The notes: generated from the sequence alone by a model not told the origin. Shown: positions 34,448 through 47,062, counted from the first letter of the stretch. The stretch is DNA of 64,000 nucleotides from Escallonia rubra (GCA_033065855.1 JAVXUO010000884.1:558001-622000); one strand, 5' to 3'. Translations and numbers: made by a program.

Positions 34448-36571
34448 TGTAACAACCTGAAATTCTCGGATCGTTAACCGATCAATCCATCGAACCTCAA
34501 CTGTTCAATTTATTCATTACCACTAGAGGTACGTAATAACATTCACATCAGAGCACTATAATCCGTCAATTGTCTAGCTCAACAAACCATTCCTATCACA
34601 AAACAATTGTAAGGTACTTAATTTATTAGATTACATAACGATTCCCTAGCGAGGCTTGATTAAACAAATAAATGAAACCATAAACTATTCTAAAAATTTA
34701 GGCTCGATCATCTTGAAATCTTACTGACAGTTATTTCCTGCAGAAAGGAACAGAAAAGGGAGTGAGCTTTTGAGAGCTCAGTAAGGTCGCTCAAAACTCA
34801 AATAAGAGTACAAACGATTTTTGGGAAAATTTAATATCAATGATAAAAATGGAGAATAGTATTCTCAATTCAAAATTCAATAAATACACTTTCAATTACA
34901 CTGAAGTAATGCGGATATTATTGAACATGAGTATAATGCAAAGCCACAAAGGCAGTGCAGGGTAACACTTAGCAAAGCCACACAGGCAGTGCTCACTAAC
35001 AATAAGGTTGCATATGCATATGAACACTAGCTAGACCCTTAAGGTACTAGCATCTCCTGACAATAACAGACCATCCTTATACCACCCCCGATACAGACCA
35101 TCCTTATAACTCCTCGATACACTAATTCATGTCAATATTTAGAGTACAATAATTGACAAAACAATGAGAAATTCGATGCATAATGAGAAATAAATACATA
35201 GCATCGAAAAGGAATTTCAATAAACATACAAGGCTCAAACACAGGTTATTAATGACAATCGATACAATTTCATCACAATTATAATTGAGTCCAAAGAAAT
35301 AACGATAGCAAATCAGAATAACATATGAATCAAATAGAGGAGTTAGGTTCGGATGAAAATCCCTTACCTCAATCCAAGGGCTGAAGCTAAAACGCTCTCG
35401 ACCAAATTCCTCGAGGTTAACCTAGGTTGGCAGTCATTTATCAGAACACATATTCATACTACTACATTAAAATCTTAATATAATTATTCATAGCACACTC
35501 ATTTATCTACCCGGATATGATGAAACTCGGAGCGGTTTCTCACACGGCCAACCTACCCCGAAGTTCGTCACACGTCCCGAGACTCAGAAATATCCCAAAA
35601 ATGTTCTAATCGTTCTTTTAACATTATTTATAGCTTAATATAGCATATGGGATAAAAATATAATTTTTGAATATGTTTTATTATTTTTGAATAAAACAAA
35701 TAAATTCCTTAAATACACTAAAACCAATAAATTGCCAAAATTTCTTCTAGCTGGAAATAAAGGCTCATAATTTTTGTAATAGCTTTAGAAGACTTATAAA
35801 AATTTCTGAAATTGAAATTAGAAATTAAAAAGTGTTAAAATATTTTAAAAAGCTTCATTTTTGTTAAATTCAATGCGATAGAGAAAATGATAGCAAATGA
35901 ACTCTAAAAATTACCAAATTTACACCGAGTCTTTATTATACTATAAAAGTGTTACTGTAATTTTTCCTAGAACATTTTTAGGGTTTAAGGGCTTCAAAAG
36001 AATTTTACCATTCTAAGCTTACAGAAAATATTAAAAATACATATGATCTCAGAAAATTATAAAATTTTACCAGTAATTCTAGCATAGTCTCATGTACTAT
36101 AATATAAATTTTCACATTCTAATATTCATTATACGCTATGCAAAGTTCGTGCTAAGCTTAACGTTAAACTACACACACACACAGCACAGCACATGCACTC
36201 AGTAACTACCCAGTTACTCCATCTCTCAGTCCCATACAAGCATAACTCCTCACAGAGAACTCTCACGCACACACACACCATGTACACGGCACCACACCCA
36301 GGCACACTCACAAATCACAACATATGTTCACTATCATTTCACTCACATTTCACACACTATCACACCTGCACACTTCCATGCCCACATACGTTATACACCC
36401 ATAAACACACACTAAGTATACCCATACACTCACACGGCTTGCAAACCCATTTGCATTCTCTCTTTCTTGCTTTCCTTCTCCAGACACTCGCACACTCATG
36501 CACTCAGAATTGTCACACACACACACACACACACTTCACCACCCCCACTACACGGCTGCATTCTATGGTCC

Positions 36572-36606
<35 letters not shown>

Positions 36607-37135
36607 AACTTAAAACCCATTTCATGTCCCATCTTACACACACAAACAGCCTGTATATAATCACATATATTGAACCTATACGCTACAACTATACACAAAA
36701 GACAAAGAAAATTTTCAAGAGGCTTACTCTAACACCTTGCTGAAACATGTACACAACTCATGAATCACGTACCCCCTGTTTCCCTTTCTCATAACACCTA
36801 CAAATACACTCTAGAGCACAAAACTTGCACACCCGTACACCCACTTATAAACCATGACCCACTTCAGTTTAAATCTCTCTCTATCCCTCTCTATCTTGTT
36901 TCTTACACCCACCAAAACATATACAATACACTGAGCACTCTTGCAGCTATGTTTACCTCAGTCATCACCCTTCAATGCACACTCATATATTGCAACCACG
37001 GCAGCCCATGGCTGCACCGCCACTCTCTTCTCTCGGATCTCTTAACCATGGCAGCACAAGGCCACTCATAGTCCCAAATCCCTTCACAGCCCCGCTTAAC
37101 CAAGCACCGTAAACCCATCCATAAACGCATTCACG

Positions 37136-37171
<36 letters not shown>

Positions 37172-37853
37172 CATATGAGTTTTCAAGGTAAATCTTACCG
37201 GAAAGATTTTCGTGATCGCCGGAATCACCTTTGCCGGAAAGAGTCCCTCGATCCCTCTCTCTGAAGCCCTCTCCCTCTGCCGCAATAAGGTCTCAAACTT
37301 CTACGATGACGGCTGGTCACTATTCCAAGATATAATATACTAACCCTATTTGGAAAAAAATGTAAAGAAAACCCTGCACATCTATTTGTCGCTAAAACTT
37401 CTAACCCAAACTTATTATTGCTAAAATAATCCCATAGTAAGATATTTACAATACATAATGTGTTAGGAAAATTATAAATGGGTTGTTACGCCATCCCGTT
37501 CGACAATTCGTCGCTAATAAGTACACCGTCACCAAAAAAGTTTAATTGTCGCTAAAAAAATATCAATGCTTAAAATAAATTCATTGCTAAAATACACGTC
37601 GATGCTGAATAATAAAATATATCGTCGCTAAAATTAATTTCCAAAAATGTCGTTTACTCTAACCATCACTAATTAAAGATTTTAATTAATGTGACTTATA
37701 CCTAGCTACAGCTAAATTATAACATATGGTTGCCAAAAATTTGTGACTAAGGATTATAGTGTATAATGCTCACCAAATGGTCACTTAAGTCTAACAAATG
37801 ATTAGTTGGGATTTTTACCATAACTCCAACCTCAGATTTTTGGGGATGTTACA
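34448..37853. mobile_element. Solo LTR, 3.4 kb, inside the LARD-like element
   Basis: Termini TGTAAC and GTTACA, with the perfect 5-bp TSD AAGTG (34443-34447, 37854-37858). It contains no coding region and no second LTR. Simple repeats include CA-rich 36170-36540, (TC)n about 36570-36605 and (TA)n about 37139-37170. Degenerate GTCGCTAAA motifs lie near 37387-37640. The family is the same as the truncated LTR at 5131. The autonomous family is not visible in the window. Confidence 0.88.
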
Positions 37854-38099
37854 AAGTGTGTGTTCTTTAGCTCGAGCCGACCACATCATGCTTGCGTTTT
37901 ACTTTGTCGCAAACTCATATCATTAGTTAAGGGCTGGCAAAGAAGCCTCACACTCACGCTTGGCTGGGTTTTGAATTGACAAAGCATGGTGGGGGGATGA
38001 AGTCCCATAGTCCTTTGCCGTTTCACGAGTTAGAATTGTAGCTAAACCGTTTGGATAGAACTCGAGCTCTATCCTATCACCCTTGGGGGTGTCATCCCT

Positions 38100-38730
38100 C
38101 GAGGGACTACCTTAGGGGGCTAGTGGAACGTAGGGTTCTGGTAAGCGCCCTTGAAGGCTGATGGAGCGCGGAGCTCATGTAAATACCCTCGGGGGTTTGA
38201 CAGAACTTAAGATTTCTTGTCGTACATGCCCTCGGGGGCGGATGAAGCGCAGAGCTCATGCAAATACCCTCAAGGGTTTGAAGGAACTTAAGAGTTCTCA
38301 TCGTACGCGCCCTCGGGGGCGGATGGAGCGCGGAGCTCATGCAAATACCCTCGAGGGTTTGACGGAACTTAAGAGTTCTCGTCGTACGCGCCCTCGGGAG
38401 GGGATGAGCGCGGAGCTCATGCAAATACCCTCGAGGGTTTGACGGAACTTAAGAGTTCTCGTCGTACGCGCCCTCGGGAGCGGATGAGTGCGGAGCTCAT
38501 GTAAATACCCTCGAGGGTTTGACAGAACTTAAGAGTTCTCGTCGTACGCGCCCTCGGGAGCAGATGAGCGCGGAGCTCATGCAAATACCCTCGAGGGTTT
38601 GACAGAACTTAAGACTTCTCATCGTACGCGCCCTCGGGGGCTTAACGAAACTTTAGAGTCCTCGTCGTACGCGCCCTTGGGGGTTTGACGGAACTTAGAA
38701 TTCTCATCGTATGCGCCCTCGGGGGTTTCT
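38100..38730. repeat. 81-bp tandem array, about seven units
   Basis: The GAGCTCATGCAAATACCCTC block recurs at 80-81-bp spacing from 38161 to 38580, with degenerate units outward. The ends are GCGCCCTCGGGGG and GACGGAACTTAAGA. An 81-bp period is 27 codons, so several units stay open on both strands; this is a repeat artefact, not a protein gene. Confidence 0.93.
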
Positions 38731-39859
38731 CGTCTTTGTTGCCACGATGGAAAATAAGAAGGCGCGGGCCATGGAGCCTGTAATATGGTCGCTACTATGA
38801 AGCCCCTCTGTCTAAGAGGGTACAGGGTATTAGGCCCGTAATATTGCTGATATCATAAGATATGAAGCCCCCCACTTTGAGAAGGCGTAGATATATAAAG
38901 ACGACTTTTGCAGCCTATGTGTAGGGCCTGTTGCAAGAAGAACTTGTGGGAACAATATAAAAGACCATGTCTGCCTGCTTGACTGGACGAGCATATAAAG
39001 CTTGAGGATGCGTAGTCGGTCTGAGCAGAATGTCACTGGTGATCAGTAGATATAGAGGATGTGAAGTCCATCAGGCATATTAGTGATGCTTATTAACAGA
39101 GGCTGACAATGTGTTCTCCTTCACTGATCGGGGTCATTGTGTGACCGAATATCAAGAGACAATAGGTAATGCCGAGTCAGCAGGATGCTGCAGCAGAAAC
39201 CCTAGGCGTGACTTCAACTCGCAGGGTACTGTAAATTTGTTCCTTGCTTATGAAGTGATTTATAAGTCACTATTGATGCTCGCAGGCATAGTTTAAACCC
39301 TTGCAAGAAATAAAAGTACGTGACAGAAAAAATAGCTTTTAAAGCAATAGAGCATATAATAGTGCAACTATGTTTTTAACACATAATTAGAACGGTGTTC
39401 GGACACCGTGGCCCTATTAGGGTTTTGTCGGTTAGCCGACAGGAGTGCATTGCACTGTGTCTCACATGTGCGCTTTAAAAAGTCATAGCAGTCGGGAGCT
39501 ATGACTTGTGATGTGATTGTGCTAATTGACGTAACTGCACAATACTAGAACAAAAAAAAGGTGGTCTAAGTAATATAGTGGTGTATGAAAGCAGTCCTTG
39601 GAAGGCTTGCTAGCACAAAAAAATTGTAGTTGCTTTATTTTTAGGGACAAATACCCAATAAAATGTGCACGCATTTAAATAATATGCAGCATAAGTGGAA
39701 TAAATGAGACCCAGTTGGGTCTTGAATTTAAATAGGCCATTTTATCGGGTTAAAAACTAATGTTTTCAAAATTTTGGGGCATGTACCAAATAAAGGAAAC
39801 CTTGTGGCCCCAAAATAGGGCAAAAGATTAGATAGGTAAGGAGCGGAGCCACCTGATTT

Positions 39860-40880
39860 GAATGGTTTTTTTCTTTCTCAGGGCAATTCAGTCGCCGGCC
39901 CTAGATGCCAGCCTCCTACGGCGGTGAATGATGTAGAGTTGGAGCTCAAACGGTGCGGTGGTGACTGCAGCTGGTGGTTGCAAATTCACGTGCTATGGTA
40001 CTGCCAGTCGCGGCGTCGTCGACTGGATAGGTAGAGGCCGCGACAAGGAGGCGGATCTGGCGGCGACGTTGGGGTTTGCCTGTTGCGGTGTGTGCGCCGA
40101 CGATGTTGAGGCGGTCTGCCGCTGCTCGCTTCCAAGACTGGTTTATATGCTGCATAACAGCAGCTGCAAAACAGCCACACAACGGCAGCACAACAGCTGC
40201 AAAACAGCAGCCCATCAGCTGCATAACGGCACCACTGCGGCAGCAGTCACACGCTTACGCGCACACCCCCTAGAGACTTCTTCAAAATCCCCATTCGAAT
40301 TTCCTGCCGAATTCCCTTTCTCTCTGATTGTCCGAGCTCTGTTCCTTTGTCTCTTCTTTTCCTTATTTTTTCTGTTGCTCCATCAATTTTACGGCAGCTT
40401 GTGACGTTGGTAACTCCGGTGGCGTTACCTTTTGTTGTGGTGGCACCGCAGAGGTTATGGTGATGGCGATGGAGCTGCTTGATCGCCGTCGACGGCGTGC
40501 ATCTTGACGGGACGACAATGGCAAATTAGTGCCAAGCGGCGCTGCCGATCTTTGCTTGGGCCTTCGCGACCGTAGCTTTTTCTTTTTTTGTTGATACGGT
40601 AGCCCCATTGTGGTGGCGCGACTGATCGTGGCAGTCATGACTCATTGAATCTGTAGTAATTTTATGTGACGATGCTGCTTGACCACTGCCGGACGTTGGT
40701 GGCGGTGTGACCGATCTCTGTTCCAGCCTGAAGGTGGAAACTTGCGACAAATAAATTGAAAATTCTGAACTTCAAAATTTTACCGGACGATAATTGATTT
40801 GGAGATTCGTGAAGCATTGCCGCCGTTGCTTGCGAAACAAGTGTTTGAATTTTTCTTGAGGTCAAGCGGTTAGGCTGGCG
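39860..40880. other. Interior of the LARD-like element near its PBS; no gene seen
   Basis: GC-richer sequence with CAGCTGCAAAACAGC repeats (about 40160-40235). Open frames up to 148 codons exist on both strands, but they lack recognisable domains and overlap each other. Described as non-coding leader. Confidence 0.6.
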
Positions 40881-40902
40881 GGTCCCACGGATGGCGCCAA
40901 TC

Positions 40903-41325
40903 TTTTGCTGCTAAAAATATGCTCCGCGTAAATTCCGGAACCCAAGCCTGGACCGATGACCTGCAAGACAGAAAACGAGTGACCCCCGGGTGAGGTTCCC
41001 GGCGAAGAACTCTTCGATGCTTAAGTTAGAGCGCAGCTACAGAATAGTAACTCTAAAAAGCATGAATTGTGTAGTTGTCCTCATACCTGGAGGGTAGACC
41101 CATTTATATAGCTGTAGGAGGAGAGTCCTAGTAGGACTGGACCGTGTTCCAGATGTGTCAGGATCACGTTAGGATCATCAAGGATCGCGTTAGGATCCTC
41201 AAGGATCACGTCACAATCTCTGAGGACTCTTTTAGAATCCTGATAAGATAATCATAAATCTCCCAGTTTGACTGGGATTCGTCAGGTGTCCCCCAATTAT
41301 TGAGAGTTATATTTAAGTTATATCA
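40903..41325 (-). repeat. 5' LTR of the LARD-like element
   Basis: Same sequence as 33629-34029 with scattered differences and one additional 22-bp TCACGTTAGGATCCTCAAGGA-type unit. It ends TATATCA before the TSD ACTGT. Confidence 0.9.
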
Positions 41326-41799
41326 ACTGTCTTCTTCCCTTTTTTCTTCTTCTTCTTCTTCCTCGGCTCCCATGTTTTTCTCTGTTCTCTTTTCCCTCCT
41401 TTTTTTTCCTTCTCTGTTTCTTTCTGCTTAATGTCTTCTCTTCTCTTTTTTTTTTCCTTCCACCCGAGCCTAATTTATCCACACCATTACTTTAATGTTC
41501 ATTCTAGCTTAGTCATCACCATCAGGTAGGAGGTGTCACTAGTGTGTGACAATTTCTCTAAAATTGACACTTAGAGCTTTAACTTTCCAAAATTACAATT
41601 TGGCCCCTAGAGTTTCCAAAATTACATTTTGACTCCTCTAGTTTAGAAAAATTACACTTTTAACCCCAAAGCCATACTAATCCCCCATTTAACTCACTAA
41701 CACCTAAGTTTCATCAAAATGATGCTACTTAATAAAATAACCCCTTTAATTAATCAAACTCGCTATTAGATTAATTTTGGGTATATGCGGGGTATCACA

Positions 41800-44700
41800 G
41801 TGGGCTTTTTATTTTTCTCGAGAATTTAGACAAATTCATAGCCAGTGGAATAAAGACTTTTTATTGAAATTCGACCGGACGCGAGTCATCTTTATAGGCT
41901 GCCTACTTACCTCCATCTGATGTGTTACATTCAAATGATGTGCTAAGTAGTGTTCTTAAAGGAGGATCAGGTCATTCGTAGTTCATTTATAATTTTCACT
42001 CATGCCTAGTATTTCATTAGTCGATTTCGGTTGACTAATTATGACGATTCGATTCCATCAAAATCGACTAATAAGGTTGCACCTCCTAGTCATGATGTGC
42101 TTGATCATATAGGCATCGGACTAGTTGGGTTAAAAGTTCCCTCGCGGCTTCTAAGTTTGTCCGATATTCTCCTTTAATACCAAATCTCCCTCTTTTAAGC
42201 CATGTCTTTTCACTCGGTTGTTAAAACGCTCGGGTAACCCTGAATGTGATACAGAGCTTTTAACCTCTTCTCATTTGCCACCGTTAAATCTTCAAAGCGG
42301 TGTCTTACCCAATCTTCCTCGGCTACTTGATTCTCCAACGGTAACCTAGATGAGGCAACTTATAATTCCACCGGGAGGACCAGTTCCATACCATTGTACA
42401 CCAGCTCTGGGAATCCGTAGTAAAGTCCTTTTTTTGGTTCGTTAACGAAGTATCCGTTCAATGTCCGGGACCTTAGTCATGGTGCCAAAGTTCATGGCCC
42501 TACCATCCTTCTGGGCTTCCTTGGCTTGAGCCATCTTCTTGAAAGCTTCCTTCTTCTCTTTCTTGGTTGGCTTGTATCCCAACCCAAACTGGTCTTTCTT
42601 GTTCTCTAGAATCGAGAAGCTGTGAAGTCCCTTGCATTTTTAGTCAAACCTTTTTCTAGGAAAGTAGTAGCTTTTTCTCATCATGGGAAGTATTAAAGTG
42701 TTATTGTGGGGTGCAAAAGTGAGAGAGTTTTCACTGAGACAAACTTCCTCGAGCTCCAAACATTAATCTGGGTTGCCGATCTTGAATCCACTGAGGAACA
42801 GGTCTAACGAGTCATGTAGAACCACAACACTATCCTAGTCATTCTCCACCTTTCCAATCTGGGGTGACTGTGAGTCTTCAACAATCATGAAACGGCTCCA
42901 TCGATGGCTAAAATTTAACATTCCGGTGCAACGTAGAAGGGATTGCTCCAACTGAGTGTATCAACAGTCTCCCTTACAGAAGATGAAAGGCAACGGGTAT
43001 GTCTAACACTTAAAATTCAAGTTCAAAAGTTGGTGGTTCCAATGGTTATGGGGAGTTTGGTTGTGCCAATAACTTCTCTACCGGTGTTGTCATAGGCTTG
43101 GATGGTTTGGGCTAGAAGGGGTAAAATCTAAGGGATCTATGCCAAGGACTTGGACAGTAAGTAAGGGGCAGACATTGAGAGCATAATAGTTGTCTATGAG
43201 GATTAGGGGAAGCCTCTTATCAAGTTCCCGCATTGTAATATCGAGCAGGTTGTTGTGGCCTAATCCTGACTTGGCAAATCAGATTCAAAAAAGGTAAGGA
43301 CATTCCTGCAATGAGCAGCCCCTAATAGTTGGGATAGGTCTTCTGGTACGGTCTGTACGGGTATCTGGGCATGAGTAACTTGATCAAGGCTTATTGTCTG
43401 TGCGAGTAGGAAACAGATAACAATCGCCAAATAAAAATATTATCCTGGGTCTTCTTTAGTTGCCTAAATACCTCGTCGTCTGGGGGAACTTACAAGAACA
43501 GTGGGTTTTATGTAAACTAGTTGGGGAATGATTTGATAAACTCGACATGATCTCGTTAAATGTGACACCTCAGTATTGGGCCTAAACACAAAGCCCATAT
43601 CCGCATCATAGTCTTCTTCGAACAGTGAAGGCCTCGCCTTCCATTAACTCTTCCCGAAATAACTCCATAGAACTTTAGTAAAGAATCGAAAGCAAAAACA
43701 GACTAAACATACTGGCTTGTTGGAGTAATAAGTATAGCCAGATCTGTCACTAGAAGAGCATCATCAATAATGTTAACCCTCTGAGCTGGTAAGGGTTCGT
43801 TCCTGTCGTTGGGTCTGGCGGGATGGGAAACTTTGCCTTTGTCGAAGAGGTCCTGGATGTCATGTTTAAGACTCATACATCTCTCTGTAGAATGTCCATT
43901 TCCTTGGTGATTGGTGCAGAAAGCTTAAATGCCATACCCTTCAGGTATCACTGCTGGTGTAAGGTAGGTTGTAACTTGGATACCATGCCTCCCTTAACAA
44001 TTGTTTCGAAAACTTTGGCAATGAGGCATTCAATGGGGTGAACTTTATTTTTGGCTTCGAGATTGCTTCCCATCATACTATCTTCTGTGCTCAGACATTG
44101 TTGTTGTTGTTGGCACTGACAGGCTTCGGTTGGACATTGGGATTTCTTGGGCCCGCACTGTATACTCCTGGCTTCATCTCACAAAAAATGGTTCCTTTAC
44201 TGATCACCCCCCTGATTTATACTAGGGATCCCATTGATGACTTGAACATGTGTGGTAGTGGCTAAAAATGTAGATTGTTTCTCGCTATGTTGACTTGTTC
44301 CTCCTCCGGAGGGCGATTCACCATTTCAGTAGCTTTGTTTCTCCATCTAGTGATATCTAAATCAGCGTTGTCTTAGTACTGGTTTACGAACTCCTTCACA
44401 AATCCTCTCGAGTTCGGACTCAGAATTCCTTTAAGATAAGGAACAATCAATATGTAGTTAGGATATGGTGGGAGAGTTGTATAACTTGATTTTGGTTCAC
44501 TCCGTATGACGCTAGTGCACGCGTTACATCTTGATGTTGATTTTGGGGTCTGTGGTTCTATCAAACTTGTCCATCTTTGTCATCTTGAACTTAGGCAAAA
44601 ATTGGTCTTCCGGGTTCATAATGAGTGCGCTGAGATCTAGTGGGACATCTATTCTTCTCATTCAGGAAATCTGAGCTTCAAGCGCTGCCAGCTTATCCAT

Positions 44701-44912
44701 CCCTTCCGGGATAACGAGTTTCAACTTCCTTATCTTCATACTCATACTGCCATTTGAACTCGGCCTTTTTTTGTCATCCTGTTCATCAGCTAGGGCTGTG
44801 AAGCCGCCTTGAAAATCTTATTGTAACTCACTAACAATACAGACCAAATATGATATCTGTGGGTATTCTCTAGGTTCGAGTGAGCTTCTCGAATGAGTCC
44901 CGATACCAACCT
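41800..44912 (-). pseudogene. Tat/Ogre-type gypsy gag-protease with integrase C-terminus, internally deleted
   Basis: Minus-strand reading. gag: FTPLNASL near 44035. Protease region: LNVCPLLTVQVLGIDPLDF, TKLPITIGT, then VGAIPSTLH-like IHSVGAIPS near 42950, and GLGYKPTKKEKKEAF near 42570. Soon after, without RT or RNase H, comes integrase C-terminal sequence: GMELVLPVEL near 42380, AEEDWVRHRFEDLTVANEKR and HIQGYPS. The protease-to-integrase join near 42430 is therefore a large internal deletion. Many stops and frameshifts. Its 5' LTR follows at 44913. The right-hand part of the element lies toward 41800, where it abuts the chromovirus LTR. Confidence 0.82.
44896..44911 (-). other. Probable PBS of the Tat/Ogre-type element
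   Basis: Minus strand AAGGTTGGTATCGGGACTCA directly follows an LTR end GGCTAAACA. It resembles a Met-tRNA site (TGGTATCAGAGC) with changes; assignment to a tRNA is uncertain. Confidence 0.5.
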
Positions 44913-44999
44913 TGTTTAGCCTTAACTGTATAGAGAATTTTTTGAAATTTTAATCACATAGACTACATACTTTGAACTAGCAGGTTTAGACCTCATGGC

Positions 45000-45620
45000 G
45001 GATGAGAGGTAATGACTAATGACAAGGCTTGACTAACCGGTTTATGGATTTATTTTTGGATTTTTAAAAAATTATGGGGATAAGGCTGACTAATAATTCG
45101 GTTACCCAGCGAGTAAACCGGCCGGTTGGTTAGTGGGTGTAGAGGTTTTCTCTAAACAAATTTGGGTAAGGAGGATTACTAACTAACCATCCTGTTACCT
45201 GGGAGGTGAATTGGCCGGTTGGTCCCAATGGATCTACGGTTTCGTTTAGAAAAATTCTAGAACAGTGAAAGTCTTGACTAACCATCCAGTAACCTTTTGG
45301 GTTAACCGGCCGGTTGGTTTGGGTTTTTTTGGATTTCATAAAAACTCTAGAAAAGATAGCCTTCTGACTAATTGTTCGGTAACGTGGTGGTTTAACCGGC
45401 CGGTCGGTCAATAAGTTAGAAGTTTAGGATTTGAAATTTTTTGGGAAGGTCAGGGTTCTTACTACCCATCCGGTAACCTTGGGGGTTAACTGACTGGTTG
45501 GTCAGTAGGTTTAGGATTTGGAAGGCTAGACAATTCTTCTGACTAACCGTCGAGTAACCTGGTTGGTTAACTGGCTGATTGGTCAGTGGATTTAGGGTTT
45601 AAGTTAGCCAGTTCAAATTT
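45000..45620. repeat. About 92-bp degenerate tandem array with GGCCGGTT cores
   Basis: Units built on GACTAACCATCCGGTAACC...GGTTAACCGGCCGGTTGGTC recur with cores at about 45117, 45210, 45305, 45397, 45485 and 45570. Each core is a near-palindrome AACCGGCCGGTT. Confidence 0.85.
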
Positions 45621-47054
45621 GAAAGTATAACATATACTAAGTAATCGCTCGATTACTAGGTCGACCAATGTTAGTCAAAGACTTTCCTTTTTTGTGAGAC
45701 TACTAGCTAGCTTACAGACTATTTGCTAGTTCACACGCCAATATGCCATAGGCCCAAACAGGTAGTCTCCCATAATAGGGTAGAACACCGAATGGTAGGG
45801 GAGTGTGGTTTCTTTCTCAATGCCCGTGTAAGGTCACTCCTTCGACTCGACTCGTACCATATACCTCCCACTAATAACTCAAGTAGTTAATAAAGGGCGA
45901 TCACCAGTACATTTACAAGTCTTTCAATATATCGAGAAACCATGAGGTCCCTTTAGTACGAGGCCTTAGAGCTGAGGGTACATCCAAATTCACCTTATAA
46001 CTAGGAAGTTCAAGGGTTTCATCGTTGCCCTCAAGTGGGTGGGTTAGGGATATGCGTGCGGGTGTGTAAGGTATAGGAATAAAAGCACAATTACCACAAT
46101 TGTAATTCAAGGGTTTCAACCGTAGCCCTCGAGTGGGTGGGTTAGAGACAAACGTGCGCCTGTCTAAGGAATAGAATAAAAGCACAATTACCTCAGTATA
46201 TCACATTGTACATGTTATACACCAAAAGGAAAATATAAAAAGACCATAAATCAAAAGAAGATTTTTTAAGCCTAGTCCTCTTAGTTTTTAGTTCCCACCA
46301 GAGTTGCAACTATAGCAAACCGCTTAGGAAAAATCCCCTAGACCTGGGGAAGGGTCTAAAAATTTCTTGGAGTCACCATCTTATTTTATTAAACAAAGGA
46401 AAACAAGGAAAAACTAGAAAAAAATACTCTAAAATGTCCAAGGACAACTATAATCTATTGAAAACAAAGAAATGGGTTTGGGGACTAAGTTGTACGATGC
46501 GAAGGTATTAGGCACCCGCCATACCCTTTCGGCCTCTACTTCATTTCTATTTGTTTTTGGCATTTTTAACATATGATACATAAACATGCATAAAATAATA
46601 TTAGACCTAATCCTATGATTTGGTATGAATTCGACAACCGGGGTCAAATGGCCTAGGTATCCGGTTGGACAAACTAGAATCAAAGCCATCGTAGTTCGAC
46701 TCTAATCCCATGGGTGGCGACCTATATCTCGCTCTTAGACTCAAACTAAGAAACGAAAAGACTCTTCTTTATGATTTATGTAGTAAAAATAAAATGTGAT
46801 CGCTAGAAATGGGGAATAATTTTAGACTACTAAACTATACTAAAAAACCCGTAAAATATACCTCGCTAGCCTACATATTTGGAAGACTCGAGAATGGTTT
46901 GCGACGGTTCCACAATGCAAGAGACTTAAGACTCTTTAGAGTGAATTGCAAAGGGCTAAATTCTCTTAAGAGATGATACACCACTTCTAGGAGAAATTGT
47001 ATAAAAGGTCTAGGGAGAAAAAGTTGGATGCTTGAAAATGTAGGCCAGGGGCCC

Positions 47055-47062
47055 TATTTATA
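47055..47062 (-). promoter_or_regulatory. TATA box, probable LTR promoter
   Basis: TATAAATA on the minus strand just before GGGCCCCTGGCC. The orientation matches the downstream gag-protease remnant. Confidence 0.45.

Larger units (their letters stand above)
33629..41325 (-). mobile_element. Non-autonomous LTR retrotransposon (LARD-like) with Tat-type PBS
   Basis: The LTRs at 33629-34029 (401 bp) and 40903-41325 (423 bp) are clearly similar, and the element is flanked by the perfect TSD ACTGT (33624-33628, 41326-41330). On the minus strand TGGCGCCATCCGTGGGACC (40899-40881) follows the 5' LTR as primer-binding site, and a GAAGTGGGGGGCTTATGA purine tract precedes the 3' LTR. After removing the solo LTR inside it the interior is about 3.5 kb, with an 81-bp tandem array and no gag or pol motif in any frame. 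It probably depended on an autonomous Tat-type partner. Confidence 0.9.
11790..41799 (-). mobile_element. Tekay/Del-type chromovirus (Ty3-gypsy), split by three nested insertions
   Basis: Parts in order on the minus strand: 5' LTR (41799 to 31000), Met-tRNA PBS (30994-30981), gag, protease, RT, RNase H, integrase with chromodomain, PPT (about 13528-13545), 3' LTR (13527 to about 11790). The insertions are a solo LTR carrying a CACTA (15136-25887), a hAT (26822-28040) and a non-autonomous LTR element in the 5' LTR (33629-41325). Removing them leaves about 10.3 kb. The distal part of the 3' LTR (about 0.86 kb compared with the 5' LTR) is missing, so no TSD can be read. Stops in gag, protease/RT and integrase make it non-coding today. 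Confidence 0.9.
31000..41799 (-). repeat. 5' LTR of the chromovirus, interrupted
   Basis: In plus-strand sense it begins TGACACCCC and ends GGTATCACA. Without the nested element (33629-41325 plus TSD) it is about 3.1 kb. It shares long blocks with the 3' LTR at 11790-13527, including the pyrimidine-rich stretch split by the insertion (33600-33623 continuing at 41326). The two LTRs differ by many substitutions and indels, so the element is old. Confidence 0.88.

Noticed and set aside
36193..36660. Thr/His-rich 155-codon frame in the solo LTR
   Set aside because: Produced by CA and TC simple repeats; no domain and located inside an LTR.
38107..38442. Open frames on both strands across the 81-bp array
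   Set aside because: The period is a multiple of three, so frames stay open by repetition. The translation is a 27-residue repeat without a known domain.
39958..40404. 148-codon plus-strand frame in the LARD-like element
   Set aside because: No recognisable domain, it overlaps other frames, contains a CAGCTGCAAAACAGC repeat and lies next to the PBS, where a non-coding leader is expected.
43823..44265. Plus-strand frames over the Tat/Ogre gag region
   Set aside because: They are antisense shadows of the minus-strand gag-protease remnant, which carries the recognisable motifs.
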